Source of the DNA: Gymnopilus junonius | Lineage: Eukaryota > Basidiomycota > Agaricomycetes > Agaricales > Galerinaceae | Assembly: GCA_015501075.1 (NCBI GenBank) | Contig: JADNYJ010000008.1 | Location: 434,001-498,000 of the forward strand | Reading direction: 5' to 3' | DNA: 64,000 nt | In this document: piece by piece, positions 34,052 through 45,512 of the stretch | How the letters are laid out: each line of letters starts with the position of its first letter | Numbering within the stretch: position 1 is the stretch's first letter | Program-made: the position numbers and the translations under genes | The notes under the pieces: generated by a model | Told to the model about the DNA's origin: nothing | Databases searched by the model: none | Seen by the model: only the letters and a program-made list of their open reading frames with translations

Positions 34052-34435
34052 CTAGTTGTGTCGGCACAGGAGGTGCATAGCAAGTTGACGACGCAAACTC
34101 TGATCGTCTTCAGCGCTTCCTGAAGGTTTAATCACCTGGCAAGTCGTAAACACCGGAAGTGCGTCGCTATCTCTGAAGTAAGTAGAAGTTCTATTAATAG
34201 AAGCTGCTGCTGCTACGCGCTCGTTGGTGAGGCTTTTATGAACTATATACATAGCTTTGCCATCCTTCTTCTGACTTACCTTGTCAATGACGGTGCCCGA
34301 TCGTATTATCCGTAGCACGGACACGCTATATACCCCAGAGGACATTGAAAACGAAGTCCAGCTGAGGTTGAGAAGTAGCTTATGCCGCCTCCACTTTCCC
34401 TTGCGTTTGGTTGAATGTACATTCCCATTATTCAA
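34052..34435 (-). CDS. hypothetical open frame, 127 codons
   Basis: Uninterrupted frame MNNGNVHSTKRKGKWRRHKL.. to the stop. Basic N-terminus, no signal peptide, no recognised domain, no paralogue in the window. It could be a chance frame; coding support is weak. Confidence 0.2.
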   Translation of the reverse strand: MNNGNVHSTKRKGKWRRHKLLLNLSWTSFSMSSGVYSVSVLRIIRSGTVIDKVSQKKDGKAMYIVHKSLTNERVAAAASINRTSTYFRDSDALPVFTTCQVIKPSGSAEDDQSLRRQLAMHLLCRHN

Positions 34436-34989
34436 AAAAATTTGATTGACTCAGGCTCTAATTGGAGTCTAGTGCCTTCAAGGTCTCTCGGCTCTAAATT
34501 TGCATTGTCGCGGACCGTTATTTCTAAGTCATTTGACAGACTTGTGAATTCATCTCGGTGATGCTGGTAAGCTTGCAAGAACGCCCGCTTGTGGAGTCGA
34601 TTTGATGCGTCGCCGGGTTTTCATAGGGCTGTGTTAGGCGCAATCAAATCCCCTTCCACATCGTACTGTCAACGTTCAAAGTGAAGCGAGGACGGTGGGA
34701 CGGAAGGTTCGCGTGTGGACGTTCATGGTACGGCAAGTACTAAGGGCTGTGTATTCCGTTTGGTTCAGAATCGAACCCATTTAGGCAGTTTTTGCCTTTG
34801 TACCCCACCCAAAGGAGGTAACTGCGGAGGCGGCCGCAAGGCTATGGACCCACACTTTTCGTTCTTGGCCTTCACCGGTGAGAAATACCCTAGACCACTG
34901 TTTTCGGTCTCTGTTAAGCCCCTTGCTTATAATAAAAGATGGTGGAAATAATTATACGAGTATACGCATATACACAGAAACCGTAACCG

Positions 34990-35712
34990 TTATTGATGAG
35001 TGGGGGTGGTTTGAATGCAGAGATTGGATGTGATACGGTCATCAACAAGAGATGGGCCTATGCGTGGACTAGAGAAATAGACATCTTGACACTTTCTCTT
35101 AATTCCTCGAGTGAGGTGAACTTCGGAGCCTGGAATAGTGTTGATCATTGCCAGTACATCAAATCTGCTTGGCCCTGATCCATACGTAACCTCTATGAAG
35201 CTAGGATTTCGAATTCCTATATCGCAGACAATATATTTATTCCTGGTGATTTTCTTTCCATAGCAAAGGTAGATCCAAGAAACCAGGCGGGGAAAGCCAA
35301 GGATCGTTACGAAAATAACTGTCCAAAAGGCCGGTGGCGACAAGAACGACAAGGAGTCCAATAAAGACAGCAGCGCGAACACTGCTGAGGATAACGAAAA
35401 TTCAGAACCAGAGGGGGGATGGTCAGCCACAGAAGTCGATGACGAATCAATCGCTTTGACTCGGAGTGGAGCCAGCTTGTCAGATATGTCAGTCATAAAT
35501 TTTTCGGAGGTTGCGGAATCTCCTCTTGCTGACTGATGATGACTTACCAGCCGAATCTTTTGTGAACTCCCCCTCAAGGGGGTCCCAGGCCATAAATCCT
35601 GGAACATACCCTGGGCGGTTGGTTCGGCCATCAGGCCGTTGGGAATACCCTCCATAGGGCACAAAATTGGTAGGAAATATGGCTCAGAAGTGACATACCA
35701 AAGTGGATTCAT
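34990..35712 (-). CDS. hypothetical membrane protein
   Basis: A 240-codon frame starting MNPLWYVTSEPYFLPILCP. It has a Ser-rich polar stretch (residues ~55-100), then two closely spaced hydrophobic stretches (about FSLSSAVFALLSLLDSLSFL and FWTVIFVTILGFPRLVSWIYL), followed by a ~90-residue polar tail with CDIGIRNPSFIEVTYGSGPS. A possible in-frame intron (GTAAGT near 35545) may shorten it. No family recognised; length and hydrophobic pattern argue for a real gene. Confidence 0.4.
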   Translation of the reverse strand: MNPLWYVTSEPYFLPILCPMEGIPNGLMAEPTAQGMFQDLWPGTPLRGSSQKIRLVSHHQSARGDSATSEKFMTDISDKLAPLRVKAIDSSSTSVADHPPSGSEFSLSSAVFALLSLLDSLSFLSPPAFWTVIFVTILGFPRLVSWIYLCYGKKITRNKYIVCDIGIRNPSFIEVTYGSGPSRFDVLAMINTIPGSEVHLTRGIKRKCQDVYFSSPRIGPSLVDDRITSNLCIQTTPTHQ

Positions 35713-37154
35713 GCACAGAGCAAGTCCTGGATGTATATTTTATAGAGAAAAAGTAATAACTAGTCTGTAGACATGATATTGGAGGTTATTATATAATGAT
35801 TAGATAAGATCAAGATAAGATGAAACATAGCCCAGACTACAGGCATAGGAGAGTGACGAAATCTACACTGCGCAGTCTCAAAATAGCAATGGAAAGGCAT
35901 CTCAACACAATGCCAACGATGAGACTGAACACGTAGGAAGTACAAGATTGTCCATATACAAGGGCTGGATGATTGCTTGTGTGGCCTAAGGGTTGATCTG
36001 ACTGCCGACAATGTAATTGAATGCAAAAGACCTGGATGTGAGATGAGATGGGTGAGTATTCCTATGATTATTTGCATATATTCTCCCTAACAAACTGAAT
36101 CACTGTTTATCTCATTCTAGTACCATCTAATATGTGTATCTGCAGATCAAGCACTGCACAATTGGGCTTGCGAGGCTTGTACGAAGTCCAAGAGTGGATG
36201 AGGAGGAAAAGTAGCATGGCGATGATGTCATATTTCCTAATTTAGATATGCAGATCAATCATGTGAATGGGTGGTTGGTTCGAGGAGGCCATTAGAAAAA
36301 ATATGGAGGATAGTTGACCAATTTATATCCCGGTACCCCCTTGCTCCCCCTTGGGGTCCCATCAAGTCAACTTTTTTAAGGTTTCTTGTGCAGCTGAAGC
36401 TGAAATGACAACCAGTGCATATGGAAATGGTGACAAGGCACCTGGCTTACCTTGCAGAGCTAGTACCTTAGCGATCGGACCAATGGACTCAGAGCTTTTC
36501 GACATGCCATATTCCTAGACAATGGATGTGCTATTCAAGAACCAGGTGTTATGGGATGGGTGAGGTGCCCAGAAACGAAGATGGACAGCTGGAGATCATA
36601 GATCAGGCTACATTGTACTCCTATGATGGCAGAAACACTCACTTGTGGGTTGAATTTCCAAATAAGGCAAATTACACCTCTTGAAGCTTGAAATGTCGAA
36701 TTATACAAATGGGCGCTACACTATCCAGTTACTCTGGGGTCAACAACCCTTGGATGGTTATGCCAAATTTAACGAGGCTGTCAGCTTCTCATTTCAAAGG
36801 GGAGAAAAGGACAGGAAAGGATGAGCCAACAAACCTGTCATATCCCATTCCCCGACCACCAATCTGGAATGCATACATGACATATGTCACGTCATGTTAT
36901 CGATGCTAAAAATTGAAATGCCTGATGCATCAGAAGAATTCCATCCCCTTCACCTTTTAATACTTATACTTTCTAGTCACTTTTGACCACTTATCCTTTT
37001 GGTACTTACACTTCAGACTCACTTTTTATCATTTGCACTTTGTAGACCACATATTTTACCAACTATAGTCTTATCTTTCTGTTCTTTTATTACTTGTGTC
37101 ACTTCGCGGGTCCCATAACGTTCTGCAGTGGGTAATAGCCAAAATCTACCAAGT
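35713..37154. other. AT- and pyrimidine-rich gene-poor region
   Basis: No gene recognised. From about 36955 to 37100 there is a loose array of ACTT-containing units (for example CACTTTTGACCACTTATCC, GGTACTTACACTTCAGACTC), probably low-complexity or remnant repeat. Confidence 0.4.
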
Positions 37155-37245
37155 CCACTCATATGCAGTACTCGAGACTCGAACATGTGTTCCAATCAAA
37201 AAAGACAGCACTGCTTACCATTGAGCTACAACAGCTTATATTTAA
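37155..37245 (-). repeat. tRNA-like pol III element (possible SINE head)
   Basis: On the minus strand, GTAGCTCAATGGTAAGCAG resembles an A box and, ~38 nt later, TGTTCGAGTCTC resembles a B box. The acceptor arms (GCTGTTG and GAGTACTGC) do not pair, so it is not a normal tRNA gene. Best read as a tRNA-derived SINE head or tRNA pseudogene. Confidence 0.4.
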
Positions 37246-37501
37246 GGTGCACATTGGTCACCTAAACCTGTGACTGCTATCATGAAGATCTAATCAGAAT
37301 GGAAGGCTTGAAACTTCGACTCTCACCACCATCTTCACTCACCACCCCATGCTTGGCATGCCATGCCTGACCATCGAAGAACCCTCATTGGAGGTCATTG
37401 AGAGCTCCCAGCTCGAGGAAATAGAGGTGACATCATGTTCACATTAAATACTTACTATCGCTAATGAACATTTTTTCAGTTGGCAATGCCTTCGACACCC
37501 C

Positions 37502-37719
37502 TCAAAATGGTGCGCTCTCACTATGCTGAGACGTGGGTTGAATAGGCAGCTCTGGAGTTTTGGGACAAAGGTCTTCGGGAATTGTATGCTTCATTTCATA
37601 GTGACGAGTAATTCTGCTCTGGCATGTTGACATCTTCTTGCAGCCAGGAAAAGGGTATGCAAAGGCCTTCAGTGCTGATGCTCTGGCAGTCTTTGGGCAG
37701 GCCATTGTCGATGAAAGAG
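37502..37719 (-). pseudogene. zinc-finger-like fragment
   Basis: Frame MACPKTARASALKAFAYPF.. continuing PGCKKMSTCQSRITRHYEMKH resembles the C2H2-like finger found at the N-terminus of some agaricomycete transposon proteins. No transposase follows. Likely a remnant; functional status uncertain. Confidence 0.3.
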
Positions 37720-37919
37720 ACAGAAAAGAAAGAAGAAAGATGACAACATTTTCTATTATCAATAAAGACAGTAAAGGGGACTTGATCATTGTGACTAGTG
37801 GCGATCATTGCAAAGGTGTTTGTTTGTACAAACATGAGTGGAGATCGACATAAATTTTCTTTCCTCTTCCTGCCACAGCTCACCTTCCACAGTGCACTTT
37901 CCACAGCTGGACGTCTTCC

Positions 37920-39429
37920 ATGGCAGCTTCCAAGACTGGTCAGGTGAATCAAGGGCATGGTGGTGGAGGTCATGGTCGTGGTCGTGGTGGAATATCAGGG
38001 CCTGCATCCTTCAAAGGAAAGAAATCTGTTGACATGATCAATAGTAAGCACAACAAAATTTTTATTGTTATGATGATGACTCACCTGTGACTGCAGGCAA
38101 ACCAACAGCTGAGCTCAAGCCCAAGGCTGCCGCTGGTGACGGAGAGGTCAACACAGCCTCTGAGGAAAAAAGCTCTGTTATCTCGACTGATAGTAAGCCC
38201 CACAATATCTTTTTTGATGCTAGGATGACTCACTTAAAACTGTAGGCAAGCCCACTGCCAACACCCTGCTGAAGGCTGCTGCTGGTGATGCAGAAGGGGC
38301 TGAGAAACCACGGTTCCATACCAACCGTGATTCTCATCCTGGTAAGCCAGATGTATCAAAGCCAAGACATTCCAGTGAAGAAGTAGCTGCTGAACATGAA
38401 GAGAAACAATGCCAAGCTGAGAAGGCAAAGGAGTGGTGACCTCCCTGATTCAAGGATCATCAACCTGTTCAAGCAAGTCTTTCCCTGGCATGGCGCTTTT
38501 GCAGATAGCGCCCAGGGAAAAAAAATTATTCTTAAGAAGGTACATAAATCATTTTTAATTACTCATGATTTCTACTCATATACAATAGGCTGATGATGCT
38601 TTGACGACATGGCACAACAAGATCGGCCAGATGACAATCACCTACATGGAGAACAACCTCATCTGGGAATTACCTGATATGTCACTGGAATATATCAGCA
38701 CATGGTGCCACTGGGCTCTCGACGGTGATTTCAAGTCTCATCCTTTCTACTACAAGGAGTATCTGGATCCTGGTGCTGAGGGCAATGAGGGCAATGAGAA
38801 GCCACTTAAACTGGTCTGTGGTGCTCATTCTTCTATTTACTAAGCTGATGACATCTTTCTAGAACATATTTTGTCATAGTATCATTGCTTGCATGCTTGG
38901 ATATCACCTCGGCTGCCTTCTTCCTATTCCCACTCATCTGAAATCAGCCCAACTGCCATCCGGAGCACTAATCACAGCCATTCAATCTGTGAGTGTGGTT
39001 GCTAAGCTTTTGGCAAGGGTTGACACTGATGACATGTTTTTCTAGGCTTATTGTGCAATCACCCACTGGAGCTCAGGCACCTACATCACACCTGGTTGCC
39101 CATTCTCTGATTTCTCAGGCGACAACTGGGGTGACAGCAACAAGTGTAATCCATCAGATTTTCCCGCTACACTTCCAAAATACACCGTCCAAGGGAAGAA
39201 GCCAATGAGGGAGATCAAGCGCATCATGCAAAAGCTGTCCCAGCAGCAGTGGGAGGATATTTTAGCTGAAGCTCATCAGTTTGCCAACACGAAGGGAAAG
39301 AAGAGGGCGAGGTCATCATCAGGGGATAACACCACTTTGGAAGCTGCTATTGTCAAGCTGGAAGAGGAATCGGATTTCGAGATTGAGGACGATGCCGCGG
39401 ATGCTACTGGGAGTACTAACGAAGGATAA
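37920..39429 (+). CDS. DUF6532-like basidiomycete protein, frame interrupted
   Basis: Exons 37920-38043, 38097-38192, 38246-38539, 38589-38813, 38863-38988 and 39046-39429. N-terminal Gly/His/Arg-rich stretch (GHGGGGHGRGRGG), then two similar exons (SKPTAELKPKAAAGDGE and SKPTANTLLKAAAGDAE), a charged linker, then a globular part: IINLFKQVFPWHGAF, WELPDMSLEYISTWCHWALDGDFKSHPF, IIACMLGYHLGCLLPIP, LPSGALITAIQSAYCAITHWSSGTY, and an acidic C-terminus. The LPsGAL..AIQSAyCAithWssG block resembles the end of DUF6532-type proteins. In exon 3 the frame changes near 38430 (EKAKEW stop versus RSGDLPDSR), unlike the single-base deficits elsewhere. Possibly degenerate. Function unknown. Confidence 0.5.
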
Positions 39430-39471
39430 ATTGTCCCTGTGTAGTAGATCCCACCAAATGGCATTCATTTT

Positions 39472-40946
39472 TAGTGATGTGCCAGCTCCGGCCTGAAGCC
39501 CCAGGCCGGGCCAAGCCAGGCCTGGAGGGTTGGCCTAAGTCGGCTTTGGGCCCGGCCCACAATTTTTGAAAGCCTGAGCCCTGGCTTTTATGCTTCAGAA
39601 ATCCAACCTGAAATGCATTGAAGAGATGACATTTTTGGCTTTTTTAGCCAGATACCAGTGTCCCATCAATGGTTCCAATGAATTCAAACTCCACCTGAAC
39701 AAGATCAACTGCTTTCAACACAGTATCTTCACTCTCCACCTGACATTCCAACACCACCCCTCCATCTCCTCCCTCCTCGTACTGCACAGTGCACTGCCCC
39801 TCCCTCATGCGAGGATATGACATACTGAAGGATCGCAGCTGGTGACAGGTATGTGGATTATGACACCATTCAATGCAGCTAGGGTTGCTGAAGTTCAGTT
39901 CAGAACTGACAGTTCGAACCTGAACTGGCTGAACTGAACTGCAGTTCGGATGCAGTTCTGGTTCTCAGTTCGGCCTATGGCCAGTCAGTTCGAACTGAAC
40001 TGAACTGTTTGTTGGGTGTGGTTAAAATTATCAAATTTTGACCTTCAAAAGTGATTATTTTGGCATCAAAAAATTACCATTAGATTCCCATAATGTATAA
40101 AGAACTCCTTAGTACTAATCCCAAGCACTAGATGACATAAAACAATTTCTTAAAATGATTTTATTTATTGTGTGGGGACATGAGTTACATGGCACTACCC
40201 AATGCTTGAAAAATCAGCAAATAATATACTGTTTTGTACATATAGCAATGTCTAAGATAGAAGATAGACATATCTGTAGTCTATCTACTATTTCAAAGCC
40301 TCAGATGAAAGGAAATTTTATGTTTTGGCCATTGCCAGTTCAGAACAGTTCGAACCAGTTTGAACTGAGAACTGAACTGAACTGGGAAGTTCAGTTCTCA
40401 GTTCAGAAAATTGGCCAAAGAACTGAACTGAACTGAACTTCGGCAACCCTAAATGCAGCTGACCACCCAGTCCCACCCTTGCACAGAAACCGATGGTGCG
40501 GGTTCAAAACCTGTGCCACATCATGATGAACCATGCAGAGCACGTGAACAGATGTGTGCATCTGCTCGACAAGACCTATCATGCACCTGGGAGTGCTTTG
40601 TTTGTGCATACTTATGCTCTGAGGTATGTCCTTCATGTCCTTACTTGCTTCAGGTATGTTTATCGCACACAGTTTGCTTCATTTCTTGCTCTCCTGTGCT
40701 CAAAAATTTATAGAATAGTGTAAATATGTTAGATAGTTCATAGACATAACTAATTACAATGGTTTTGAAGTAAAAATTGACAAAATTGTGTATATCTACC
40801 AAAAGCCCTGGCTTAGGCCAAAGCCAGGCCAGGCCAAGCCTGATTCTTGGCTTTTGGCCCGGCCCATGATTATATGAAGCCCAAGCCCCCCTCAAGCCAG
40901 GCCAAAGCCAGGGCTTTCAGGCCAAGCCCGAGCCGGCACATCACTA
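39472..40946. mobile_element. hAT-type non-autonomous element (outer MITE)
   Basis: Terminal inverted repeats starting TAGTGATGTGCC(A/G)GCTC at the left and ending ...GAGCCGGCACATCACTA at the right, followed inward by GGCC-rich subterminal repeats. Flanked by perfect 8-bp duplications TTCATTTT at 39464-39471 and 40947-40954. An 8-bp target duplication with TAGTG-type ends is the hAT signature. No transposase frame inside. 1475 bp, of which 580 bp are a nested insertion. Confidence 0.85.
39880..40451. mobile_element. hAT-type MITE nested in the outer element
   Basis: 572 bp with ends TAGGGTTGCTGAAGTTCAG and the complement CTGAACTTCGGCAACCCTA. Perfect 8-bp duplication AATGCAGC at 39872-39879 and 40452-40459. 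Subterminal regions are packed with direct and inverted copies of GAACTGAACT, likely transposase-binding sites and able to form long hairpins. Non-coding. Its position dates it as younger than the outer element. Confidence 0.9.
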
Positions 40947-40954
40947 TTCATTTT

Positions 40955-41511
40955 TCTCAATCCTGATGTCACTTATGAGAAGTGTACCACCATCTTTTGA
41001 AAAGCTGTCTTTAACCCTTTTAGGTCACTTTTAGCCTTGCAAAACCACCAAACCCCTTTCACAAGCAATCGAGATCTTCTTTTTGAAAGTGTCCAGTGGT
41101 TTCACACTTTCGCCCTTTTCAGCACTTGTGAAAGTGTTGCAAGTGCCAAAAGCATGGGTTGTATTTCTTCTGATGTGCTGCAGTGCATGATACAGTACAG
41201 TGAGTTAAAAACTTAAAATATCTGGTCCTTACTTGATGCACCTCTAAAGCAATGCAGTATACTACATTGCAACAAAGTTGAGCTTTGTTGGATGTGATTT
41301 GAAGCCTGAGATTCCTTATGAATGATGTTGACCCATCATGGTTGCTTGCCGTGGCCATTCGGAATGAACCTCACAGCCACTGGTTGATGGTCAATGGCTT
41401 CACAGCTGCACTTGGCATTGAAACATGATTTTTGTGGTGATTATTATGGCAGGTTCTTCATTGGATCATCGATCAAAGCTCCCTCTTCTTATTCCTTAGA
41501 TTCTTTCGAAG
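40955..41511. other. intergenic between MITEs
   Basis: No gene, RNA or further terminal inverted repeats seen. Confidence 0.4.
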
Positions 41512-41513
41512 TA

Positions 41514-41662
41514 CTGTACTATTTCATTCAATTCGGCAGTCACGTGTCACAGTCATTTTTTTTGACCCCGGATTTAATTCTTTCTCGATTTTTCCGATTT
41601 TTTGGAATTTCTGAAAAGTGCAAAAAAGTCACGTGGGTGCCGAATTGAATGAAATAGTACAG
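41514..41662. mobile_element. mariner/Stowaway-type MITE
   Basis: 149 bp with perfect 25-bp terminal inverted repeats beginning CTGTACTATTTCATTCAATT, flanked by TA on both sides (41512-41513 and 41663-41664), the target-site signature of Tc1/mariner elements. The arms continue imperfectly through a CACGTG hexamer in each half; the centre is a poly-T/A spacer. Non-coding. Confidence 0.85.
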
Positions 41663-41732
41663 TAACTGCACAAATGCTCAGTAAACATTTCCTTCGATGA
41701 ATATGAGGTTCTATATTCAGACCTGCTCAACG

Positions 41733-41819
41733 GGGCTCTTGGCACAGGGGTAGCGCGCCTGCTTTGCATTGCGATAGCATGCTTGCATGAGGTCGTGGGT
41801 TCAAATCCCACAGTGTCCA
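41733..41819 (+). tRNA. tRNA-Ala (anticodon UGC), intron-containing
   Basis: 87 nt. Acceptor GGGCTCT/AGTGTCC with the G3-U70 pair that specifies alanine and A73; A box TGGCACAGGGGTAGCGCG; anticodon loop TTTGCA; T arm GTGGGTTCAAATCCCAC. A 15-nt intron follows position 37. Compared with the copy at 56530, acceptor position 5 is T instead of A, giving a T5-T68 mismatch, so this copy may be weakened. Confidence 0.8.
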
Positions 41820-42718
41820 TTTTTGATCCTGCCGTCTGAAAGAAGTACGAGTGCAGAAAAAGGAGCCCAAGTGACTCTTTTAGAAAACTCAAGAATTTTC
41901 TTTTGGTTTACGAAAAGAGATAGGAGGTCGAGGCATGAATTTCGCCAGAAGACGCTTTGAACTCCATACTTACACACATATTACCAGAGCAGAAAATGTT
42001 GATGCATAGACAAGAAGGATGTGGAAAATATCATGGGTTGAGTCCGTTAGATACTAGGGCCTTATGCGTAGGTGGTTGAATGATAGTCATTGCCTCAGAG
42101 CTTCAATTCGTACAGCTTGCGTACAGCAAGAAGTTCGTCTGAGAGGACTGGATTCCGAGTCTGAGAGGAGGCTGTGTGATGGGTACGTTGGTCGCTTACT
42201 AATACAATCCTTTACCACTGTCGGCGTTGACTAGGCATCGACATATTAGCTTCATTTTAGCTTCATTGCGACCGTCTGCTTCGAATGCCCACAAACATCG
42301 GAATCTTATTTTCTCTCAGCCAGGTTGTGAACGTCAACTTTTCCTCCCGTTGTATCGAAATGCTGATCCTTTGTACTCCGTGTTTAATTGTAGCCTTCAA
42401 CGCCCGCACTGCTTTCTTGATCGTCGTGTTGCCTTCATTCATCGAGCTTATGAAGAAAGCAGGCCCTCGCTGTTCCTTGCCATCATCGCCGACTTCAATT
42501 GCCTCTCTTCAAAGCCGTCCCGGTCAGCTGATTGTTTACTCAGAGTGATTGAAATCTTACTAATCCTTTGCATCATGTAGATGCTCACCGTATGAGACCA
42601 ATAGTCTCATGAATGAGGTACCAATCCATATGAACAATCTGTTAAAGGGGGTGCGCCTCACAGCATTGCTGCATACTTCATACTTTGATATCGGCCTATC
42701 ATCATCTTACACACGGCA
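41820..42718. other. intergenic, tRNA to flavoprotein gene
   Basis: Contains only short overlapping frames (42227-42580) without recognisable similarity. Confidence 0.4.
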
Positions 42719-44797
42719 ATGACTGCACTGAACGGATGGCATCCTGGCGAACGTCTTGTCCGCAAGAAAATGGGCCTGGATAAGATCCCAGGCATTTCCG
42801 ACCTCTGGAGCTACATTGCAGGGGAAATACCTGAGCAGCACTCGGATTTTTACAGTACACGTCTCCCGTTCGTTCCAGTTTGCATTCTTGACGAAGAGGG
42901 CCGTCCATGGGGCTCAGTTCTTGCAGGAAAAGGCGGAGAGATTGGGTTCGTTAAGCATCCTCGATACAACACTTTAGCTATTCAACCTCGACTCTGGGAT
43001 GGCGATCCCTTCCAGAAATATCTTAAAGCGATAAAACAAAATAAAAGTCGCCCATTGATCGCAGGTATAGGGGTCGAACTTTCCACCCGGAGGAGGAATA
43101 AATTTGCGGGACACATTACGAAGACGGTCGCCGAAGGCGACACTGCCTACCTAGAATTAGTAGTCAATGAAGCAATAGGGTTCGTCCTTGATCTTTGTCG
43201 CTTTATTTTATCTAACACTGATTCACAGCAACTGTCCCAAATACATCACTCTTCGCGAATTGGAGCCTCATCCCTCGGCATCTAGTGTCGTCCTAGAGGA
43301 CCGACCCCATTTATCAGCTGATGAAAGATTATCGGATGAGGCCATCGCATTTATTCTTGCCGCAGATACGGTCTTCTTCGGAACCACGTATGCTGCTTCG
43401 CAGGATCAGTCTTCGGTATACCCATCTCATGTGGGCATGAACCATCGTGGAGGAAGGGTAGGTTTTACACGGGTGAAGCCATCGGATGGCCGGACTGTCA
43501 TCCTACCTGACTTCTCTGGTAAGTCGACATGCCTTCGAGTTGACTGTTCGATACTGATTAGCTTTCGACATTAGGCAACCGCTTTATGACTTCCCTAGGA
43601 AATGTAGAGGCGACTCCCCTGGCGTCTCTCACGTATATTTCCTTCACAACTGGAGATATATTATACCTTAGTGGTGAAGCAAAGAATTTATATGGTTCGG
43701 ATGCCCGCGCGGTCATGCCCCTCCAAGACATGCTCACCGAAATCTATGTCACTGGTTACACTTTCGTACGCGATGCATTCCCAGCACGTGTGCCACCTGG
43801 GTATAAGATCCAACCCAGCCCATACAGTCCGCCTGTCAAGATTTTGGCGGAAGAAGAGTCGCAGAATTCACACCTTTTCAGAGACAACGAACAGCCCAAA
43901 GCACTATTGGCTAGCATTACTATCCACGCTCCCACCATCGCCACTTTTGAATGGGAGTCCTCTGTACCGCTCCATATCAATCCTGGGCAAGCCATTATCA
44001 TGTCCTTCAGCTCTCTGCTTGGTTCTCGTCAGTATCAACATATGGCCCCACGCAAGCCTAGCTCCGTTAACGATGACTTCATTCGAACCTGGACAGTCTC
44101 CAGAGCTGACGACCTTGGTAATGATTCTCGTCGCTATGCTCTTACTATGCGCGAAAAGCCGGGCGGAGTGGTTACCGGTGCACTGTTCAGCATAGCGCGG
44201 AAGCTGTCCCAATTTAAGAAAGAGGCATTGGCCGATTCTCGAGACCTATCTTTATCTGTAGACATTGTTGGCGTCAGTGGCGATTTCGTCCTTCCGGATC
44301 TCAAGGAAAGAAGTGCAGGCGTGGATAACGGTCCTCCGTCGGATGGGCCTCAGAGCCCTCGCCACCTCGTTTGGATTGCGGGTGGGATTGGTGTCACTCC
44401 ATTCCTTGCCATGCTTGCAGCACTTTCTAAAGCTTCGCAACCGCCACCTTTCGAGATCGTCCTTGTCATTTCGACTCGAGAACCCGACGTCCTATTGTCT
44501 CTAGTTTTAGAGTCCCTTGGAAATCCAGAATCGGCAACTATTCCTTCGTACCTGAAAATTCATATTTTTACGACCACTTCTATTTCGGACAATCATTCCA
44601 CACTCGGCTTTACCCGCCATGATGGACGAATCGATTTACGCTTCTTCGAGGAAAACAAGGAGTCGTTTGGGCTGGGACGAGAAGATACCGAAATTTTTCT
44701 CTGTGGGCCTGATTCTTTTGAAAGTTCTGTGCGAGCATCACTGGGGAAGGTGGGTTTCGACACAGGGAAGGTTCACCGGGAAGGTTTTGCATATTAG
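42719..44797 (+). CDS. PNPOx-like / FAD-binding FR-type oxidoreductase
   Basis: Two-module flavoprotein of 657 aa from exons 42719-43179, 43229-43518 and 43575-44797. Residues ~40-250 resemble the pyridoxamine-phosphate-oxidase split barrel (FYSTRLPFVPVCILDEEGRPWGSVLAGKGGEIGFV; later FFGTTYA..., SHVGMNHRGGRVGF; NRFMTSLGNVEATPLASLTYISFTTGD), an FMN site. Residues ~370-657 are a ferredoxin-reductase-type domain: IRTWTVSRA (FAD contact), LVWIAGGIGVTPFLAML (nucleotide binding) and EIFLCGPDSFESSV near the C-terminus. Such fusions are common in fungi and probably shuttle electrons from NAD(P)H through FAD to an FMN barrel. The physiological substrate is not known. All junctions are canonical and in frame. 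Confidence 0.88.
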
Positions 44798-45449
44798 AAC
44801 GAACTGGTAAAAGAAAAATTGTGATTCCTTGGAAATTGTCATTAACGCTTGTATTATATTAGGCTGTAACCCTTATACTACCTAGTCTTGCAATGTATTA
44901 TCTCTTCGTCGCAAGCCTAAGAAGGTCGATGAGTAAAATTCGACGAAAGCGGTTCTTTATGCCAAGACTAAGGAAACTCTGCTTGCTAGCCTATACGGCA
45001 TGTACAGCCGCTTCAGTTTTTCACTAAAGCCTGTGAATTAATCGTTGCTAAAGCCTATTGCTGAGTCAATTGTGCTGCGCCGCCAGAGCATGTCTGGGTT
45101 CGTATTTTTACTGCTTATTGATTCAAGAATAAAATGACTGAGAAATATACATTTTTGGCAGGCTTTTCAGGCGCATCTGAAATAACGGATAAGAATAACT
45201 TGCGATGCGTCAGGCTGTCGCCTTTTTCAAAATCAAAAGAACCATTTCTGGGAGAAACGCAACCTCTCCGCACAAGAATCCGCACACTCTCCTTCTTGGT
45301 GGTTCGCAGTGTGAAGTTTACACAGGTGCGAATAATAATTGGATCGCTAATAGGCCTCGTGCTCAACCTCGTCAGCAATTCATGTTAGGCATGCAGTGGT
45401 AAACCATTTTAAAGACGAAATGATATTGAACACCCACGATTGCCAGACG
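44798..45449. other. intergenic, flavoprotein to glyoxal oxidase
   Basis: No gene supported; overlapping short frames at 45115-45402 look incidental. Confidence 0.4.
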
Positions 45450-45456
45450 TATAAAT
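45450..45456 (+). promoter_or_regulatory. TATA box of glyoxal oxidase gene
   Basis: TATAAAT 57-63 nt before the ATG at 45513. Confidence 0.5.
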
Positions 45457-45512
45457 TGGAGGTCTTCAAACAATCTTTGCCTTTGGTTTGTTTTGCCAGT
45501 GTCGTTGGAACA

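Noticed and set aside
36955..37100. Tandem satellite of ACTT units
   Set aside because: Units vary in length and sequence; better described as low-complexity DNA.
41629..41892. Minus-strand frame of 87 codons across the tRNA
   Set aside because: It overlaps the tRNA-Ala gene and MITE end; a similar frame (56417-56704) over the second tRNA shows the text comes from tRNA sequence.
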